Assembly: GCA_017396895.1 (NCBI GenBank)
Contig: JAFQKN010000186.1
Coordinates: 1 to 53,873, forward strand
DNA: 53,873 nucleotides
Reading direction: 5' to 3'
Source: Clostridia bacterium
Lineage (GTDB): Bacteria > Bacillota > Clostridia > Oscillospirales > Acutalibacteraceae
Shown here in pieces: positions 17,967 to 27,115 of this stretch (its first letter is position 1; the number at the start of each line of letters is the position of its first letter). A model generated the notes under the pieces. It worked only from the letters and a program-made list of their open reading frames with translations. It was not told the DNA's origin and did not search any database. Both the position numbers and the translations under genes were made by a program.

Positions 17967-19931
17967 TTGCTGAAAGGTGTATTGAAATCTTACTCCGCGA
18001 CCATAGTTGCCATATTTATTGCCGCTGTTTCCGCTGGTATTACACTGCACTACAATACTGTATTGGGTGCGGTAGAGTTGGTTGTTGTGTTTGTGTTGTT
18101 GGTGTACGGTTATCTGAGAATTTTCCGCAATTTCAGACGTCTTTCACAGCAGGTCTCCGCACTGAATGCATCCATGCGATTGGATGAGAATGAACGTAAG
18201 CAGTTTGAATCGTACCCGTTTGCGGTCGTTTTGTGTGACAGGTCGGGAAACGTGGTTTGGTATAATCACAAATACAATGAACTTGTTATTGAGAAATGCG
18301 ATTTCGATCAACCCGACATAATGGATTGTCTGGATGTCTCCAATCTCTTTGAAACGGAAAACTTACCATACAGCGTGGATGCCGACATAAAGGGGACTTA
18401 TTTTACTGTTATGCCCGTACGGCATGACGAGGAACTGATGGCACTTTATTTTGTGGAAGATACCCAATTGAAGTGTTTCAGAATGGCATATATGAAGACG
18501 CGACCGGTTGCTTTGATGATCAATATAGACTCATTGGAGCACACGGAAGACACGTATTCCCATATTGACTTTTCGACTATATACGCTGAAATCAACAAGA
18601 TCATTTCATCATGGCTGGATGCCAACCACTGTGTATTCAGACGTTATTCCGATGAGCGTTATTTTGCATTGACCGAATATGATAATTTCAGCAAAATGAC
18701 TGCCAAGCGATTTGATCTGCTTGATTTGGTGCGTAACTACCGATATGACGGTCAGGATTCGGGTATCACGCTGTCTGTCGGTATCGGTATGGAGCCGACG
18801 GTAAGAGAATGTGAAAACAGTGCCCGACAGGCTCTTGATATGGCTCGCGGACGCGGCGGCGATCAAGTTGCCATCAAGAAGGATGATAATTTTGAGTTCT
18901 TCGGCGGCATCGGTGTGAAAAAGGACAAACGCGGAAAAATTAAATCGCGTACGGTGGCGGCGGCTCTTTGTGAGATTATTGAAAAATCCGATCACGTTCT
19001 GTTGATGGGACATTCATTTTCAGATTTTGATGCGATCGGTTCGTGTATCGGTCTTGCCGCAATTTGTGAATCGGTCGGTGTTAAGGCGAATATTGTAGTT
19101 AATTTTGAAACAACGCTTGCCATGCCGTTGATTGAACTGTGTGAGCAAAACGGCATGAAAGGTCTTTTTGTAAATACGGAAGCCGGAATGTCTTTGATTA
19201 CGGACAATACACTGTTGATTGTGTCGGATATTATGCGACCGAACAATGTTGAAAGCAGAGAATTGCTCGATGTTGTAAAGAGCGTTGTTGTTATCGATCA
19301 TCACCGCATGGCAGTAGATAAGATTACAGATCCGGTGCTGTTATTCCATGAACCCTATGCTTCTTCGTCTTCGGAAATGGTTGTTGAACTGATTCAATAT
19401 GCACCGAGTAAGCCTAAATTGCTCCCCATTCAAGCGGAGTCATTGATGGCAGGAATCATTCTTGATACCAAAAACTTTTCGTTCCGAGTCGGTGTTCGTA
19501 CTTTTGAAGCGGCCGCATTCCTGCGGGAAAAGAAAACCGATACCGTTCGTGTCAAAAAATTGTTTGCTTTGACCGAGGAAGAAAAGTCTATCGTAAATAA
19601 GATTCTTCTGTCTGCAAAAATATGTGATAACTACGCCGTGGCCTTCGCAGAGTATAAAGATTCGGATATTCGCAAACTTTCATCTTGCGCGGCAGACGAA
19701 ATGCTGGATATTAAAGGTGTTGAAGCATCTTTTGTTGTGTATCCGCAGGGCTCCGTAATGGCAGTTTCCGCACGCTCCTTGGGAACGATCAACGTACAGT
19801 TGATCATGGAAAAACTCGGCGGCGGCGGTCATCAGAGTATGGCCGGAGCGCAACTGAAAGATACGACTGCACAACAGGCTATGGAACAGTTATCGCAAGC
19901 GATTCAATATTATTTTAATTCTGAAGTATAA
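17967..19931 (+). CDS. gdpP: Cyclic-di-AMP phosphodiesterase GdpP
   Basis: GdpP hydrolyses the essential messenger c-di-AMP to pApA. Two N-terminal membrane helices (residues about 9-50) are followed by a PAS-like region, a degenerate GGDEF domain (about 170-310) and the DHH/DHHA1 phosphodiesterase, with SFSDFDAIGS and VVIDHHR metal motifs and a C-terminal GGGGHQSMAGAQ. An ATG at 17961 is in frame, but GAGGTGA at 17954-17960 touches it. TTG 17967, 6 bases after the site, is a better start (654 residues). The gene directly precedes rplI and dnaB, as in Bacillus (yybT-rplI-dnaC). Confidence 0.94.
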   Translation: MLKGVLKSYSATIVAIFIAAVSAGITLHYNTVLGAVELVVVFVLLVYGYLRIFRNFRRLSQQVSALNASMRLDENERKQFESYPFAVVLCDRSGNVVWYNHKYNELVIEKCDFDQPDIMDCLDVSNLFETENLPYSVDADIKGTYFTVMPVRHDEELMALYFVEDTQLKCFRMAYMKTRPVALMINIDSLEHTEDTYSHIDFSTIYAEINKIISSWLDANHCVFRRYSDERYFALTEYDNFSKMTAKRFDLLDLVRNYRYDGQDSGITLSVGIGMEPTVRECENSARQALDMARGRGGDQVAIKKDDNFEFFGGIGVKKDKRGKIKSRTVAAALCEIIEKSDHVLLMGHSFSDFDAIGSCIGLAAICESVGVKANIVVNFETTLAMPLIELCEQNGMKGLFVNTEAGMSLITDNTLLIVSDIMRPNNVESRELLDVVKSVVVIDHHRMAVDKITDPVLLFHEPYASSSSEMVVELIQYAPSKPKLLPIQAESLMAGIILDTKNFSFRVGVRTFEAAAFLREKKTDTVRVKKLFALTEEEKSIVNKILLSAKICDNYAVAFAEYKDSDIRKLSSCAADEMLDIKGVEASFVVYPQGSVMAVSARSLGTINVQLIMEKLGGGGHQSMAGAQLKDTTAQQAMEQLSQAIQYYFNSEV

Positions 19932-19949
19932 TTAAAGGAGGACTTTAAG

Positions 19950-20390
19950 ATGAAAGTCGTACTTACACAGGATGTTAAAGATTTGGGTAAAAAAGGCGAA
20001 CTCGTCAATGTTGCCGATGGGTACGGAAAAAACTTCCTCATACCCAGAAAACTGGCTGTTATTGCAGACAATGCAGCTATGAGTGAGTTGAAAAACCGCG
20101 AAACTGCGAAGCAGTATCACATTGCAATGGATAAGAAAAAGGCTACGGAAGAAGCTGCTGTTCTTGAAGGTAAAACGCTTCGCATTTCTGCAAGTGCCGG
20201 ACAGAACGGAAAACTTTTCGGTTCAGTAACCACCAAGGAGATCGCAGAAAAGATCATGCAGCAGTTTTCTGTTGAAGTGGATAAAAAGAAGATCACCTGT
20301 GACGATATCCGTTCTTACGGTCAGTATACCTGTACCGTGAAACTGTATCAGGGAATCACGGCAACGCTCTACGTTGTTGTCGGTGAATGA
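19950..20390 (+). CDS. rplI: 50S ribosomal protein bL9
   Basis: bL9 binds domain V of 23S rRNA near the L1 stalk. The 146-residue protein has the N-terminal signature KVVLTQDVKDLGKKGELVNVADGYGKNFLIP, the long connecting helix (about 41-75) and the C-terminal domain. AAAGGAGG sits 6-8 bases before ATG 19950. It lies between gdpP and dnaB in the typical order. Confidence 0.98.
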   Translation: MKVVLTQDVKDLGKKGELVNVADGYGKNFLIPRKLAVIADNAAMSELKNRETAKQYHIAMDKKKATEEAAVLEGKTLRISASAGQNGKLFGSVTTKEIAEKIMQQFSVEVDKKKITCDDIRSYGQYTCTVKLYQGITATLYVVVGE

Positions 20391-20404
20391 TCGGGTGATT
20401 TACG

Positions 20405-21775
20405 TTGAACGGGAAAGATATTTTTTCATCGGCAGAGAATAAGACTTTGCCGTATAGTTTGGAGGCTGAGCAGGCGGTTCTCGGATGCATTCTGATCGAT
20501 CCGTCTATTCTCGGTCGAGTTTCGTTACTTATCAAACCCGATTATTTCTATTTGCCGCAACATAAGGCTATTTTTATGGCAATGCTTGAATTGGACGCGG
20601 CAGGCAGCGGCAAACTGGATGCTTTGTTGGTTCTTGAATTGTTAAAAAATCAAAAAGTATTTACGGATGAGGACGGTAAAGAATATCTTGTTCGTCTGGC
20701 TGAATTTGTGCCGAGCATAGATAATCTTGAACTGTACTGCAAAATTATCAAGGACAAGTTCTATATTCGCACACTGATCACTGTGTCGGGTGATATTATC
20801 GACATGGCGTATGACAATCAGGATGAAGCAGAAAAGGTTCTGGATAACGCCGAACAGCGAATTTATGATATCCGACAGGGAAAAGCGGTGGCCGGACCTT
20901 CGTCGATCGGTGATGTTATCAGTGATGTGTATGATCATCTTTATAAACTGAATTCTGCCGATAAGGAGCAGTTTCAAGGCATTCCGACAGGTTTTCCCGA
21001 TTTCGACAAAATGGTAACGGGGCTTAACCGTTCCGACCTTGTTCTCATCGGTGCACGTCCTGCCATGGGTAAAACCAGTTTTGCTCTGAATCTTGCAAGA
21101 AACGTGGCAGTGAAAGCAAAGAAAAAAGTTCTTTTCTTTTCCTTGGAAATGTCGAAAGAGCAGTTGGCACAGCGTGTCATTTCTACGGAAGCACGTATTC
21201 CCAGTCAGAAGATGCGTACGGGTGATCTTACTCCACAAGAGTGGGAGCAACTGTCCGGTGCCTGTCTGTTCTTGGCAGATGCACAGTTGTATTTTGATGA
21301 CACGGCCAATATTACGGTTCCCGAAATGAAAGCACGCGTCAGGCAGCTGAAGAATGTAGACGCTGTGTTTATTGACTATCTGCAGTTGATGCAAGGCTCT
21401 AAAAAGACCGAAAACCGTGTGCAGGAAGTTTCCGAGATCACAAGAAGTCTGAAACTGATGGCAAAAGATCTCAATATTCCTGTAGTTGTGTGCGCACAGT
21501 TGTCGCGCGGTACGGAGGGCAGAGGCTCTTCTCATAAACCGCAATTGGCAGACTTGCGCGAATCCGGTTCTATCGAGCAGGATGCTGACATTGTTGTCAT
21601 GCTTTACCGTGAAGATTATTATAAGACCGAAAAAGATGAAGAACAGTCGAACGTGAATACAGCGGAACTGCTTGTGCAGAAGAACCGTCACGGTCCGACC
21701 GGCTCCGTTCCCATGGCATGGAATCCCATGTTTACTTTGTATACCTGTGTGGAGCGTCAGCGTAATGAAGAATAA
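20405..21775 (+). CDS. dnaB: Replicative DNA helicase
   Basis: DnaB (DnaC in Bacillus naming) is the hexameric helicase that unwinds DNA at the fork. The N-terminal helical domain (about 15-120, LPYSLEAEQAVLGCIL) is followed by the RecA-like motor with Walker A GARPAMGKTSF and Walker B VFIDYLQLM. The segment DLRESGSIEQDADIV is typical of the family. Length 456 is normal. TTG 20405 is the only start that fits, with GGGTGA about 6 bases before it. The end overlaps the tilS start by 11 bases. Confidence 0.97.
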   Translation: MNGKDIFSSAENKTLPYSLEAEQAVLGCILIDPSILGRVSLLIKPDYFYLPQHKAIFMAMLELDAAGSGKLDALLVLELLKNQKVFTDEDGKEYLVRLAEFVPSIDNLELYCKIIKDKFYIRTLITVSGDIIDMAYDNQDEAEKVLDNAEQRIYDIRQGKAVAGPSSIGDVISDVYDHLYKLNSADKEQFQGIPTGFPDFDKMVTGLNRSDLVLIGARPAMGKTSFALNLARNVAVKAKKKVLFFSLEMSKEQLAQRVISTEARIPSQKMRTGDLTPQEWEQLSGACLFLADAQLYFDDTANITVPEMKARVRQLKNVDAVFIDYLQLMQGSKKTENRVQEVSEITRSLKLMAKDLNIPVVVCAQLSRGTEGRGSSHKPQLADLRESGSIEQDADIVVMLYREDYYKTEKDEEQSNVNTAELLVQKNRHGPTGSVPMAWNPMFTLYTCVERQRNEE

Positions 21776-23093
21776 GTGTGAACGCGCAATTCTGCAGTAT
21801 AATATGTTGATACCTGGTGATACCGTTGTGGTCGGTGTTTCAGGCGGTGCCGATTCAATGGCACTTTTGCATTACCTACATACCTGCCGCACCCGATACG
21901 GCATTCACGTCATTGCCGCACATTTTAATCATGGCATCCGTGGGGAAGAAGCTGATGCTGATGAGAGGTACGTTTGTGCGTTTTGCAGAGAAAACGGGAT
22001 TGAATACGTCGTTGAGAAAGCCGATATTCCCTTGCTCGCACAACAACGAAAAGAAAGCATTGAAGAATGCGCAAGGTTTTTTCGCTACGAGTTTTTGAAA
22101 AGCATCGACAGCAAGGCAAAGATCGCCACGGCACACACCAATAGTGATTCATGTGAGAGTTTTCTTTTTCATTTCACACGGGGAACCGGATTAAGCGGAT
22201 TATGCGGGATTCCTCCGGTGAGGGAGAATGTTATCAGACCTGTTATCTTCTGTTCTGCCGATGATACGCGCAGATATTGCAGGGAAAACGGCATTGATTG
22301 GCGTGAGGACAGCACCAACTCCGATGTGAAATATACTCGCAACCGAATTCGCTTGACCACTGTACCGTCATTGAAATGTGTCAATGCTTCATTTGAAGAA
22401 AACGCTTTGCGATGTATGCAGATTTTGCAAACAGAAAATGATTTTTTGCGTTTGCAAACGGAGAAATCGTTAAAAGAATGCCGTATGGACGCTCATTCTT
22501 TGAATATGGATGCAGTGCTCGAATTGCATCCTGCAATCATGCGCCGTGTCTTACTTTCATTTGTTCGCTCTGTCGGATGCCGTGACGTATCAATGCAACA
22601 GGTTGAACGCTTATTTAATGCAGGAGAAGGGGAAGTGTTGACGCTGAACAACTCTGTGCGTTTTCAAAGGATGAAGGGAATCTTGTCCTGTTTGCCGACA
22701 AACGCACCTACGGAAAATATCAGTTTTCCCGTTACCCTGCAAAAGGAGTGTTCGTATGCATTTTTTGATTGGTATGTACGGTTATCGCCCGTAAATACAA
22801 TTGAAAATACTAATTCCTGCTGTGCATTTTTTGATGGGGATAAGGTCATGCTGCCTGTTTTGCGCAACAGAAGACCTGCTGATTGCCTACGTAATAAAAA
22901 AAGAAAATGTACAAAAAGCATTAAACAACTGTTTTCGGAGGCGAGGATCACCAGAGAGCAACGGAGCCGTTGGCCGATTCTGGCTGATGAAACGGGTGTT
23001 ATATGGATCGCAGATTTCGGTGTCGATGAAAGTCGTTTACCGGATGAAAATACTAAAAATATAATAAAAATTGAATGGGGTAAATCATTATGA
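21765..23093 (+). CDS. tilS: tRNA(Ile)-lysidine synthase
   Basis: TilS converts C34 of tRNA-Ile(CAU) to lysidine so that it reads AUA and is charged with Ile. The PP-loop ATP site is GVSGGADSMALLH near residue 24. The middle carries RNRIRLTTVPSL, as in other TilS proteins, and the C-terminal domain is shorter and less conserved. The open frame begins at 21672 within dnaB, but ATG 21765 matches the start of homology. The TGA stop overlaps the hpt ATG (ATGA), so the two are translationally coupled, as tilS-hpt-ftsH is in many Firmicutes. Confidence 0.95.
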   Translation: MKNKCERAILQYNMLIPGDTVVVGVSGGADSMALLHYLHTCRTRYGIHVIAAHFNHGIRGEEADADERYVCAFCRENGIEYVVEKADIPLLAQQRKESIEECARFFRYEFLKSIDSKAKIATAHTNSDSCESFLFHFTRGTGLSGLCGIPPVRENVIRPVIFCSADDTRRYCRENGIDWREDSTNSDVKYTRNRIRLTTVPSLKCVNASFEENALRCMQILQTENDFLRLQTEKSLKECRMDAHSLNMDAVLELHPAIMRRVLLSFVRSVGCRDVSMQQVERLFNAGEGEVLTLNNSVRFQRMKGILSCLPTNAPTENISFPVTLQKECSYAFFDWYVRLSPVNTIENTNSCCAFFDGDKVMLPVLRNRRPADCLRNKKRKCTKSIKQLFSEARITREQRSRWPILADETGVIWIADFGVDESRLPDENTKNIIKIEWGKSL

Positions 23094-23626
23094 TGCAAGA
23101 TATTAAGGCAGTGTTTTATTCTCAAGAGCAGATTCAGCAAAAAGTACAGGAGATCGGCAGACAGATCAGTGAAGATTACAAAGATAAGAAATTGATGCTG
23201 GTAAGTGTGCTGAAAGGATCGGTATTGTTTATGGCTGATCTTATGCGCGCGGTAACCATTCCTTGTGAGATCGACTTTATGTCAGTATCCAGCTACGGAA
23301 ACGACACAAATTCAAGCGGTCGCGTACGTATTCTCAAAGACCTTGACAGGGATATTGAAGGATATGATCTGATCATAGTTGAAGACATTCTTGACAGCGG
23401 AAAAACACTGAGTTATCTGAAAAATATTTTGCAGACAAGAAATCCTGCATCCATCCGTATATGTACACTCCTTGAAAAACCGGAGAGAAAAAATGCAGAA
23501 ATATTTGCCGATTACAGCGGTTTTGATGTCCCCAATGAGTTTGTCGTCGGTTACGGTCTTGATTATGCACAGAAGTATAGAAATCTGCCCTTTATCGGCG
23601 TGTTAAAAGAAGAAGTTTATCAATAA
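23090..23626 (+). CDS. hpt: Hypoxanthine phosphoribosyltransferase
   Basis: This purine salvage enzyme makes IMP or GMP from hypoxanthine or guanine and PRPP. The PRPP-binding motif [16 protein letters not shown] is at about residues 97-112. The SSYGND loop and the [20 protein letters not shown] segment are typical. Length 178 is normal. Two ATG codons in tandem (23090, 23093) overlap the tilS stop, with a GGGG-rich site before them. Confidence 0.96.
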   Translation: MMQDIKAVFYSQEQIQQKVQEIGRQISEDYKDKKLMLVSVLKGSVLFMADLMRAVTIPCEIDFMSVSSYGNDTNSSGRVRILKDLDRDIEGYDLIIVEDILDSGKTLSYLKNILQTRNPASIRICTLLEKPERKNAEIFADYSGFDVPNEFVVGYGLDYAQKYRNLPFIGVLKEEVYQ

Positions 23627-23652
23627 ATTATTTGATTCGGAGTGTAAAAGAC

Positions 23653-25587
23653 TTGAAAAAGAATAAACTTATACAGTTTTTTCCATTGCTTTTGGTCGGT
23701 GTCGTTTTGTTGACGAGCGTGTTTTTCTTCAGCACAGATACAAAAGACAGAAAGAAAACAACCTACTATGATATCGTAGAAATGTTCAGAAATGACGAGA
23801 TCGCCTCTTATATACTCAATTACAGCAACGGAAAACTCGAGTATACAAAAAAGGACGATCCCGAAACGAAACATTCATATTCCGTGCCGAGTGTGACGCT
23901 TTTTGTGAATGATGTGCATTCTTATGTCATTGAGTATAACAAAGACAATGATTCGGACGCTGATATTATTTATGATTACGAGGCCGGCAGTTCGGGCGAG
24001 TGGTTGACTTCATTGCTGCCTCTGTTGATCAGTGTTGTCATGGTTGTGATTCTTATGTTTGTCATGACAAAGAAGATGAATCAGAGCATTACCAATGAAA
24101 CAAACCGTACCCTGAGTTTCGGCAAGGCTCGCATTAAAAAAATCGGTGATGACAAAAAGAAGACCACGTTTGCTGACGTTGCCGGTGTTGATGAGGAAAA
24201 GGAAGAACTTGCAGAAATTGTTGACTTTTTGAAAGATCCGACAAAGTACAGCGATCTGGGTGCAAGAATACCCAAGGGGGTTCTTCTTGTCGGCCCTCCC
24301 GGTACGGGTAAAACATTATTGGCGCGTGCAGTTGCAGGTGAAGCCAATGTTCCGTTTTTGTCTATTTCGGGCTCTGATTTCCTTGAGATGTACGTCGGCG
24401 TCGGTGCTTCACGTGTGCGTGATCTGTTCGATCAGGCAAAAAAGAATGCGCCGTCCATCATATTCATTGATGAAATCGATGCTGTCGGCCGACACAGAGG
24501 TGCCGGTATGGGCGGCGGTCACGATGAGCGCGAACAGACTTTGAACCAGATGCTCGTTGAAATGGACGGCTTTGTTACCAATTCGGGGGTTATTGTTATT
24601 GCCGCAACAAACCGTCCCGATATTCTGGATCCTGCTCTGCTTCGTCCCGGTCGCTTCGACAGGCAAGTTATGGTTGGATATCCTGATCTCAAGGGTAGAT
24701 TGGCAATTCTCAAGGTGCACGCAAGAAACAAATCCATTGCACCCGATGTGGATCTGAATGATATTGCAAGATCGACCGTCGGTTTTACGGGTGCCGATCT
24801 TGAAAACCTACTCAATGAAGCGGCTTTGTTGGCTGCTCGCCGTTCTTTGAAAGCCATCACAATGGCCGAAATTGATGAAGCAACATTGAAAGTGATCGTC
24901 GGTACGGAAAAGAAATCTCATAAGATCTCCGATGATGAGCGTAAATTGACTGCTTTCCATGAAGCAGGCCATGCACTTTCGCAATTTTTCCTCGGAGGAC
25001 AGGATCCCGTTCATCAAGTATCTATCGTACCTCGCGGTATGGCAGGCGGATTTACGATCTCAAGACCGGTTGAAGATAAATCTTACAACTCCAAGAAAAA
25101 GATGGAACAGCAGATCGTCATTCTGCTCGGCGGTCGTGTTGCTGAAGCGATTGTTTTGAATGATATTTCCACTGGTGCATCCAATGATATCGAACGTGCA
25201 AGTGAAATTGCCCGTAAGATGGTCACTAAATACGGTATGAGTGAAAAACTCGGTCCGATCGCATTCGGTACAGGGCATGATGAAGTGTTCCTCGGAAAAG
25301 ATTACGGAACCGTGCGAAATTACTCTGAAAATGTTGCGGCTGTTATTGATGAAGAAGTCAATGCCATTATCAGCGGTGCTTACAAGACATGCGAAGCGAT
25401 TTTGATTGAGAATCGTGCAAAATTGGATGAATTGGCATCGTACCTGATGCAGTACGAAAAGATTGACGGTGCAGAATTCGAAAAGATGATGCGCGGTGAG
25501 GAATATGCAATTCCGCTTCTCACTGAAAGCGTAACAAATGATGAAGTTTCCGAAAAAACTGAAAATAATACTACTACGGAGGAATAA
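23653..25587 (+). CDS. ftsH: ATP-dependent membrane zinc protease FtsH
   Basis: FtsH is a hexameric AAA protease in the membrane that degrades misassembled membrane proteins and regulators. A first helix (about 5-22) and a second (about 118-140) enclose an outside domain. The AAA module has Walker A GPPGTGKT, Walker [10 protein letters not shown] and the SRH region. The protease has the HEAGH zinc site. TTG 23653 with GGAG 10 bases upstream gives 644 residues starting [10 protein letters not shown]. The frame can begin at TTG 23632, but there is no site there. Neighbours hpt and tilS are the usual ones. Confidence 0.96.
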   Translation: MKKNKLIQFFPLLLVGVVLLTSVFFFSTDTKDRKKTTYYDIVEMFRNDEIASYILNYSNGKLEYTKKDDPETKHSYSVPSVTLFVNDVHSYVIEYNKDNDSDADIIYDYEAGSSGEWLTSLLPLLISVVMVVILMFVMTKKMNQSITNETNRTLSFGKARIKKIGDDKKKTTFADVAGVDEEKEELAEIVDFLKDPTKYSDLGARIPKGVLLVGPPGTGKTLLARAVAGEANVPFLSISGSDFLEMYVGVGASRVRDLFDQAKKNAPSIIFIDEIDAVGRHRGAGMGGGHDEREQTLNQMLVEMDGFVTNSGVIVIAATNRPDILDPALLRPGRFDRQVMVGYPDLKGRLAILKVHARNKSIAPDVDLNDIARSTVGFTGADLENLLNEAALLAARRSLKAITMAEIDEATLKVIVGTEKKSHKISDDERKLTAFHEAGHALSQFFLGGQDPVHQVSIVPRGMAGGFTISRPVEDKSYNSKKKMEQQIVILLGGRVAEAIVLNDISTGASNDIERASEIARKMVTKYGMSEKLGPIAFGTGHDEVFLGKDYGTVRNYSENVAAVIDEEVNAIISGAYKTCEAILIENRAKLDELASYLMQYEKIDGAEFEKMMRGEEYAIPLLTESVTNDEVSEKTENNTTTEE

Positions 25588-25590
25588 AAA

Positions 25591-26274
25591 ATGAAGAAAA
25601 AAGCCATCATTGCCGCAGTGCTCGGCGCCGCAATTTGTCTGCTGTCTGCTTGCGGAGCAAATGAAGAACCTACGTCTGCTGACAGCAACAATACTGATAT
25701 TGCAGCTATTGTTGCAAAATATGAAGAAAACGGACATCCCATTGCCGTTATTGAAATGCAAGACGGTGGTGTGATCGTTTTGGAACTGTATGAAGATATT
25801 GCACCGAATACAGTAAATAATTTCATTTCACTTGCGAACGAAGGCTTCTATGACGGCACCATTTTCCATCGCGTGATTCAAGGCTTTATGATTCAAGGCG
25901 GTGATCCGAAAGGCAACGGAACCGGTGGGCCCGGTTATTGTATTCCCGGTGAGTTCAGTAACAATGATTTCAAAAATACGATCTCGCATACCCGCGGAAC
26001 CATTTCAATGGGCAGACGCGGAAGTCAGTATGCTGATTATATGTACTATGACACAGCCGGTTGCCAGTTTTTCATTTGCGACGCGGATTCCACGTTCCTT
26101 GACGGCAATTACGCTTCTTTCGGCCGCGTTGTGGAAGGTATGGATATTGTTGACCGTATTGCGGCTGTGCAGAAAAACAGTTCTGATAAACCGCTTAAAG
26201 ATCAGGTTATGAGCAAGGTTTATGTCGAAACCTTCGGAAAAACATATGCTGAACCGGTAACATTGGCAGAATGA
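25591..26274 (+). CDS. Cyclophilin-type peptidyl-prolyl isomerase, lipoprotein
   Basis: The protein speeds cis-trans isomerisation of prolines in exported proteins. A lipoprotein signal peptide is clear (MKKKAI, hydrophobic core, LLSAC lipobox with Cys21), so it should be anchored on the outer face of the membrane. The cyclophilin domain covers about 50-215, with FHRVIQGFMIQGGDP (catalytic Arg and Gln) and FGRVVEGMDIVDRI. The AGCQFFICD segment is the family site. Its GGAGG overlaps the end of ftsH, and the two genes are 3 bases apart, so they are likely co-transcribed. Confidence 0.94.
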   Translation: MKKKAIIAAVLGAAICLLSACGANEEPTSADSNNTDIAAIVAKYEENGHPIAVIEMQDGGVIVLELYEDIAPNTVNNFISLANEGFYDGTIFHRVIQGFMIQGGDPKGNGTGGPGYCIPGEFSNNDFKNTISHTRGTISMGRRGSQYADYMYYDTAGCQFFICDADSTFLDGNYASFGRVVEGMDIVDRIAAVQKNSSDKPLKDQVMSKVYVETFGKTYAEPVTLAE

Positions 26275-26284
26275 TAAATAATAC

Positions 26285-26313
26285 TTGCATTCTTCTTAAA
26301 GATATTGTATAAT
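26285..26313 (+). promoter_or_regulatory. Sigma-A promoter for the 52-residue ORF
   Basis: TTGCAT at 26285-26290, a 17-base spacer and TATAAT at 26308-26313. Transcription would start near 26320, with the ribosome binding site GGAGG at 26336-26340. Confidence 0.8.
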
Positions 26314-26348
26314 ATCACTGTAAAATATTTATACTGGAGGTAAATTTT

Positions 26349-26507
26349 ATGGGCGCACTTCTTTGGATCGGTAAAATGTTTGCAAAACTTGCTGTTTTGT
26401 TTGCAAAATTTGATTCTATGGGTCTTTTTGATGCACTCGCTATGCTTTTCGGTGCAATGCCCGAGGAAGAAGCAACAACCGGAACGGACGTTACTGTTAC
26501 AGAATGA
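26349..26507 (+). CDS. Small hydrophobic protein of unknown function, 52 residues
   Basis: This short gene is not recognised. It has its own sigma-A promoter (26285-26313), a GGAGG site 8 bases before ATG 26349, and a terminator after it (26548-26596), so it looks like a single-gene unit. Residues 1-37 are hydrophobic and can form one or two amphipathic helices with Lys at 9, 13 and 20 on one side. Residues 38-52 are acidic and Thr-rich (three Glu at 39-41). No cysteine and no cleavage site are seen. It may be a membrane-associated peptide. A toxin-like or signal role is possible but nothing in the sequence proves it. Confidence 0.7.
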   Translation: MGALLWIGKMFAKLAVLFAKFDSMGLFDALAMLFGAMPEEEATTGTDVTVTE

Positions 26508-26547
26508 TTTTCTGTTCTCGTGACGGATTGTAATTTTGTTCAAGTGC

Positions 26548-26596
26548 TGGGCCGCTTTGTTTTTCAATAACTTTGCGGCTCATTTTTGTTTTTTTT
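26548..26596 (+). terminator. Intrinsic terminator after the 52-residue ORF
   Basis: TGGGCCGC pairs with GCGGCTCA (one G-U pair) across a 19-base loop, followed by TTTTTG and a run of eight T. Its end touches the GGAG site of the next gene, so transcription of that gene may depend on read-through or another promoter. Confidence 0.75.
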
Positions 26597-26608
26597 GGAG
26601 TTTGTTTT

Positions 26609-27088
26609 ATGCAATTACAGGAATGGTATATTGCTCGTGCCTATAATATTTTGAGTGATGCAAAACCGATTGATTTTGATTGCGGACTTTTGTGCCATGC
26701 AAAATGTTGTAAGGGAAATTCTCAAGACGGCATGCTCTTGTTTCCCGGTGAAGAAAAAAGGTTTGAGAATAAGATCGGTTTTGTTATAAATGATACACCT
26801 CTCGGGAAAACTTTGATTTGCAGCGGAACTTGTGAGCGCAATCAAAGACCGCTTGCGTGTCGTATATTTCCTTTGTTTCCCTATGTTTCAAAAGGTGCGG
26901 GACGATATAAAATATCGGTACTTAGGGATGTTCGTGCGGTTGATTACTGCCCGCTGTGTGATTTGGAGCTGTTGCCCGAATTTGAAAGAAAGATTCGTCT
27001 TGCAACGCGCAGTCTTTTGCGAGATCCCGAATGTGCCGCATTTTTACTGCAATTGACTTCTGAATTTACGGATGTCGGTAATTTTTGA
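26609..27088 (+). CDS. Conserved cysteine-rich CxxxCC protein
   Basis: The function is unknown. The 159-residue protein has a dense cysteine set: DCGLLCHAKCCKG (about 27-39), a pair CSGTCERNQRPLACR (about 79-93) and a later CPLCDLE. The CxxxCC start is like that of the YkgJ group of putative metal-chelating (zinc/iron or Fe-S) proteins. LLFPGEE is a typical motif of clostridial members. GGAG lies 8 bases before ATG 26609. It ends 27 bases before the proposed start of the FAD oxidoreductase, so it may be in the same operon. A redox or metal-site role is inference. Confidence 0.7.
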   Translation: MQLQEWYIARAYNILSDAKPIDFDCGLLCHAKCCKGNSQDGMLLFPGEEKRFENKIGFVINDTPLGKTLICSGTCERNQRPLACRIFPLFPYVSKGAGRYKISVLRDVRAVDYCPLCDLELLPEFERKIRLATRSLLRDPECAAFLLQLTSEFTDVGNF

Positions 27089-27115
27089 TCTGTAAGTATG
27101 AGTGAGGATTTGAAT

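Noticed and set aside
20642-21691. A 349-codon frame on the - strand opposite dnaB
   Set aside because: DnaB motifs are complete on the + strand; the opposite frame has no site or family resemblance.
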